52,611 bases of DNA from contig JNEM01007424.1 in NCBI GenBank assembly GCA_000697335.1, forward strand, positions 1-52,611. The letters are read 5' to 3'. The stretch is from Conidiobolus incongruus B7586. Its lineage: Eukaryota; Entomophthoromycota; Entomophthoromycetes; Entomophthorales; Conidiobolaceae. The first letter of the stretch is position 1, and each line of letters opens with the position of its first letter. Below are positions 48,725 through 52,611 of the stretch, in pieces. The notes under the pieces are model-generated. The model did no database searches. It was not told where the DNA came from and saw only the letters and a list, made by a program, of their open reading frames with translations. Made by a program: the position numbers and the translations under genes.

Positions 48725-50800
48725 TTTATTAAATTAGTTTTTTAAACTATTATATTTTTATCAAAATAGTGATAACTTGTTGTTATAAATATTATTATTT
48801 TTTTTAGAAAACTATTAGTTAAATAAATAATAAAAAATTAAAATTGATTAAATATTATTAGAAAGAAATAAAGAGAAATAAAACTCTATCTATCATACTA
48901 TAAAATTTTTAATGCTTTAATTCTTTTTACTAATATGCATTAATGATCTTGGAGCAATGAATTTTTATTAACTATTAATTATTGAAGATTAATAAGGGAT
49001 TGATTGGTACAAATTGGTGTGAGTGTCTTGTTCTCATATTCCTTTGATTTTAAAATCATCCAATAAAATATCTGGAATGAACACCTGGTTTTGGGAGTGA
49101 CACTTTAAATCGTTGGATAGTTATGAGCTATTTCCCAATTTGGAAGTGATAAGTAACTTCATCCGAGTGATTTGAGGAAATTGCTGATAGGATTATAGTT
49201 TGATTTGATTAGTTTTTTAATTATCTAAATTGGGGATTGATATGTGTTTGCATTGTTAAAAACCAAAATGATAATTTATTTGTTTGTTGGGTCTGTTTAT
49301 TTATTATTGCTGGATAAATATATAAATATCAATAATAATCATTTTATTTTTATAATATCAACTCCATGATTTTTGAAATCAATTTTGTAGTTGAATGTGA
49401 ATCCATACGATTTTCTATTATAATCATATGAATGCTCAAATATTTTGCCTAAATTTTTTATGCATTTGATCAATCTATCAATATATTTCTCTAATGAATA
49501 TGATTTGAAAATTATGAGACTATTTGATTCTTAAAATAAATATTTTATTGGGCATTTACTAAATTTTGAAAAATAATGTTTTTAATATATATTGATTCTA
49601 AATTACTGCCGAATTTTTTTAAAATACATGTATTGCATTATACTATTCAAATAACTTTAAAATAATATTGATGCCTCTCATGTGTTAATAATCTTCGCCG
49701 CAAAACAAAGCAAAATTATAATAACAAAACATAGTGATTTTATATAGAGACTTAATTTGTAGTATAATAAATATATTGGGGTAACTTTGCTACTAGTTTT
49801 CACCATAAAATTAAGAAGTTATTTGGAAATTTTCGTTGTTTATAATCTTTGAAACCTGAGATTTTTTTTTCAAATTAAGGAGTATTAATTAAAATAATAT
49901 TGATATTTTAGTCAACAAATATTTGTGATTTATAAAATATAGATACACTATTAAGATTTTGAAAAATTATCATCTATTTCTCCAATTAACAGTTTTATAC
50001 ATAAATAATCCCAAATATATTATTGATTTTGACATTAGTTGTACTCGGTAATTTTTTACTTTTCGATCAATTTTCAGAATTTGATGTTCCTGTTGTGAAT
50101 TTTGTTCTTAAAATATTGTTAAAATTTAGAAAAATATTAGATTTTTGTTCAACCAATAAAAATAGCTTTTCAAAAGTATATCACCAAATAAATTTTTGAT
50201 ATAATATTAAATGTTTTTTTATTAGGTTATATGAATGGATTAATGAACACACTAAAATTAAAATAGTGAAATTAAGTTGGCATTGATTAATCCAACTAAA
50301 TTGTTTAATAAGTATGTATATTTCCGACTATTCTATTTGGCTAAATTAATTAGCAGTTACAATTGATATATATTTATTAATATTTAATGCAATATTATAT
50401 AAAGGTATAATTCGCACTCATAATTTTTTAATGAATTGGTTTGTCAATTAATTTAAATGAATGTTTATTGTTTATTTGTTACAAGTATTAATTTTAATTC
50501 AACTTGGGATATAGTAGAATATGCATCTATAAGTTAATTGTGGAATTTTATATTGTTTTTTGATTATAGTAAACGGTGCAAGAGTACTATATTTTACAGC
50601 TTTCAAAATTATTCATTCATTAATTATTTATATGATTTATAAATAATAAAATATCAAAACTGATCTTATAGTAGATTTAAATTGTTAAGTATATCAAACT
50701 TGAATAACTTAAAGTTCTAATTAATATTGATTTATTTATTCATTCATCTATCTTTTATACCTCATTATTATAACAAATTAAACTAAAAAAATTGAATATA
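48725..50800. other. A+T-rich intergenic region upstream of the histidine kinase
   Basis: About 2.1 kb. The minus-strand kinase promoter lies at its left end. The part around 49005-49210 is less A+T-rich than the rest and could be an upstream regulatory stretch; no specific site was identified. No gene was recognised. Confidence 0.5.
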
Positions 50801-51290
50801 TCTCACCATGATTCAAAAATGATCATTGCTCTTGTCACAATCCTAAATTAGCATCATATATCTTTGTATTCACACCTAAAATTCCTTTAGAATGTGCAGA
50901 GTTGCACAATTCTCCTAATACTCCTATAGCACATAAAGCACTCTCTTCCACTATTCATCCTAACATCACCTTATTCTATTCCCTATCATCTACCACCAAT
51001 TCCTAATAAACTGTCTACATCCTAAACCTTCTTAAAATGATTCATAATCTAGCATTAATACCAATTCATCAACGACCATCCGAGCCGACACTTGCACAGC
51101 TAGTCGTTGTTCAAGTTGTCGAGTATTTGCCCATGGTCGTCAGCAATTTACTTCAGATCATTATAGCCTGGATGTTCCAATACGCCATCAATGATCTATT
51201 TCCGTATTTGCTAACTGCAGTAGTTTTCGTCTATAATCAAACCACTTCAATTTCACCCAACCTTATTACAAACATTTTCAACTAATATTT
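50801..51290. pseudogene. G+C-raised island with broken open frames, unrecognised
   Basis: About 0.5 kb stands out by composition. On plus, one frame is open from about 50812 to 51285 apart from two adjacent stops near 51003-51008; its second part (ATG at 51037) is hydrophobic, with VVVQVVEYLPMVVSNLLQII. On minus, another frame has a G-first codon pattern and reads ESALCAIGVLGELCNSAHSK, then GVNTKIYDANLGL, but is interrupted by several stops at both ends. I cannot name a family on either strand. The minus-strand frame has the more protein-like composition, so a decayed minus-strand gene is my preferred reading. Confidence 0.35.
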
Positions 51291-51984
51291 AAAATGTAAA
51301 ATTTTCTTATTAAAATCTGACTTTAAAACATCCAATTATGAAATCAATAATTAACATTCAAATCAATATTTTCCTTATAAGGTTGATTAAATTTCAAATA
51401 GTGTACCAAATTATAGCATTATTATTATTATTATTCATTCACAATATATTCTTGATTTAAATTTTTATTATAAATAGAAAAATTGAAGTATTTTTGCTTG
51501 GATAATATGCTTCCTTTCCTAGTTAGTTAATTTTATTCAATTCTTTTTTCAAATAATCTATCATAATCCAAATTTACATATAAAACCTAAAAAAAATTAG
51601 ATTTAGTGTGAATCAAAAGATATATAACATGTACTTATATCTTATTTATACCTCTATTAGTATATGTTAAACGAAAATAAAAAATTCTGTTCATTCTTCA
51701 TCACTACATTTAACAATAATGGCCAATGAAAATAAATTATTTTAATCAAATTAAATCAATATTATGAAATAGAAATATACCAATTAATCCTGTCAGCTTT
51801 ATTAAGCCTGTAGTTCAATTAAATTTAATATGGTTATATAAAAAATATAAATATCATTATTACATATTTTAAATAGTTATTAAATACTCTAAAATATTGA
51901 TTTCAATGATTCAAAGTTTTGAATAATATAAAATGAATTTATTCAAATTTATTAATATATTGATATATTAATTCAAATAGAAAA
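51291..51984. other. A+T-rich spacer before the right-hand mariner
   Basis: About 0.7 kb with a short ATT run near 51418-51435. Nothing else was recognised. Confidence 0.5.
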
Positions 51985-52611
51985 CAAGAGCAAATTTTTT
52001 AATTTTTGATTTTTCAAATATATTTTTAGCTTTGAAAAATTAGTTATATTAATAATATATAAGACAACTAATATTTTCAATCTATATATATTTACACATG
52101 ATTTTTTTAATAAAATATTTCAATTAAAAATTTAAAATCAAAATTAATTCAAATTAAATAAATAATAAACATCAAAAGTTTTTTAATTTAATATTATTAA
52201 AACTTAACTAAGGACCTTTGAGAGCCATTTAAAATTAATAATTAGTTTATAAAGTTAATTTTTTATTCTAATCTGTCAATTACTATTAAATTTGCCATTT
52301 CAAAACTAAAAGGATATTATTTAAAGTTTTCTTAAATTTAATAAATTTATTATTATTATTTTTTTTATTAAATAAAAAATAGAAGATATATTATAAATAT
52401 CTTTTTATTTTAATTAAATAATAATTTAAATTATTTAACATTAATTATATAGGTTTATTATATATATTATGATATAATATTAGTTTTATAAATAAAAATA
52501 TAATATAGATACTATATAATTTAACTAAAGCTTAATAAAATCAAAATAGTTATAATTAAACAAAATTTGCTAAAATATAACTAAAAATAAGGTCTTTTAT
52601 ATTAAAATATT
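51985..52611 (+). mobile_element. mariner-type DNA transposon, decayed (copy 3, left part, cut by window edge)
   Basis: This stretch aligns by eye with the left 600 bases of mariner copy 1 (13210 onward). Matches include the terminal CAAATTTTTTAATTTTTG, CATCAAAAGTTTTTTAATTT with the following TTAAAACTTAAC, and TTAACTAAAGCTTAATAAA near 52520-52540. The order and spacing match copies 1 and 2. The transposase catalytic part would lie beyond the window. The copy is A+T-enriched like copy 1. Confidence 0.75.

Noticed and set aside
1-52611. tRNA, rRNA, snRNA, CRISPR, LTR or virus-like elements
   Set aside because: I looked for T-arm motifs, snRNA cores, regular spacer arrays, long direct repeats and reverse transcriptase motifs and saw none I could support.
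1-52611. A biosynthetic or defence gene cluster
   Set aside because: The intact genes belong to unrelated core functions with separate promoters; there is no backbone enzyme or recurring neighbour logic.

Overview
The window is a piece of a very A+T-rich nuclear genome from a fungus, probably outside the Dikarya (perhaps a Zoopagomycota-type lineage; this placement is inference). The fungal call rests on a class IV-type chitin synthase, an ATG2 with classical small introns (about 50-75 bases, GTAAGT/GTAAAT donors, one perfect TACTAAT branch site), a cytosolic PAS hybrid histidine kinase with a receiver domain, a decayed fungal UNC93/DUF895-type transporter and a mitochondrial COQ7. Genes stand out as islands of moderate G+C in 75-85% A+T intergenic DNA.

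Layout. 1-1528 (-): N-terminal third of a chitin synthase running off the left edge. 5127-11040 (-): ATG2 in seven exons. 13210-17861: three decayed IS630/Tc1/mariner elements, two mariners in opposite orientation with a Tc1-like IR/DR element between them. 18820-22677 (-): intronless ABCB full transporter. 24375-26790: relics, namely an eIF4A-like DEAD-box gene with eroded catalytic motifs, a decayed copy of the 3' end of the YEATS gene and two unrecognised fragments. 28666-31177: a decayed two-gene PIF/Harbinger element. 32251-35270 (-): YEATS2-like chromatin reader. 35787-36619 (+): COQ7. 38616-42461 (+): a second ABCB transporter, paralogous to the first. 43890-45135 (+): UNC93-like pseudogene. 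46015-48724 (-): hybrid histidine kinase in six exons. 51985 to the right edge: start of a third mariner.

The intact genes are unrelated housekeeping functions (cell wall synthesis, autophagy lipid transfer, chromatin reading, ubiquinone synthesis, signalling, export) and show no pathway cluster. YEATS2 and COQ7 are divergent across about 0.5 kb and may share a promoter region. The two ABCB genes point away from each other about 16 kb apart and share two short near-identical tracts at their Walker B regions, suggesting ectopic gene conversion.

I found no convincing undescribed multi-gene system. The most informative signals are these conversion-like tracts, the transition-biased (RIP-like) decay of the DNA transposons, and the number of recent host-gene relics between live genes. 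I saw no tRNA, rRNA, CRISPR array, LTR element or virus-like element. All intron-exon calls and alignments were made by eye.
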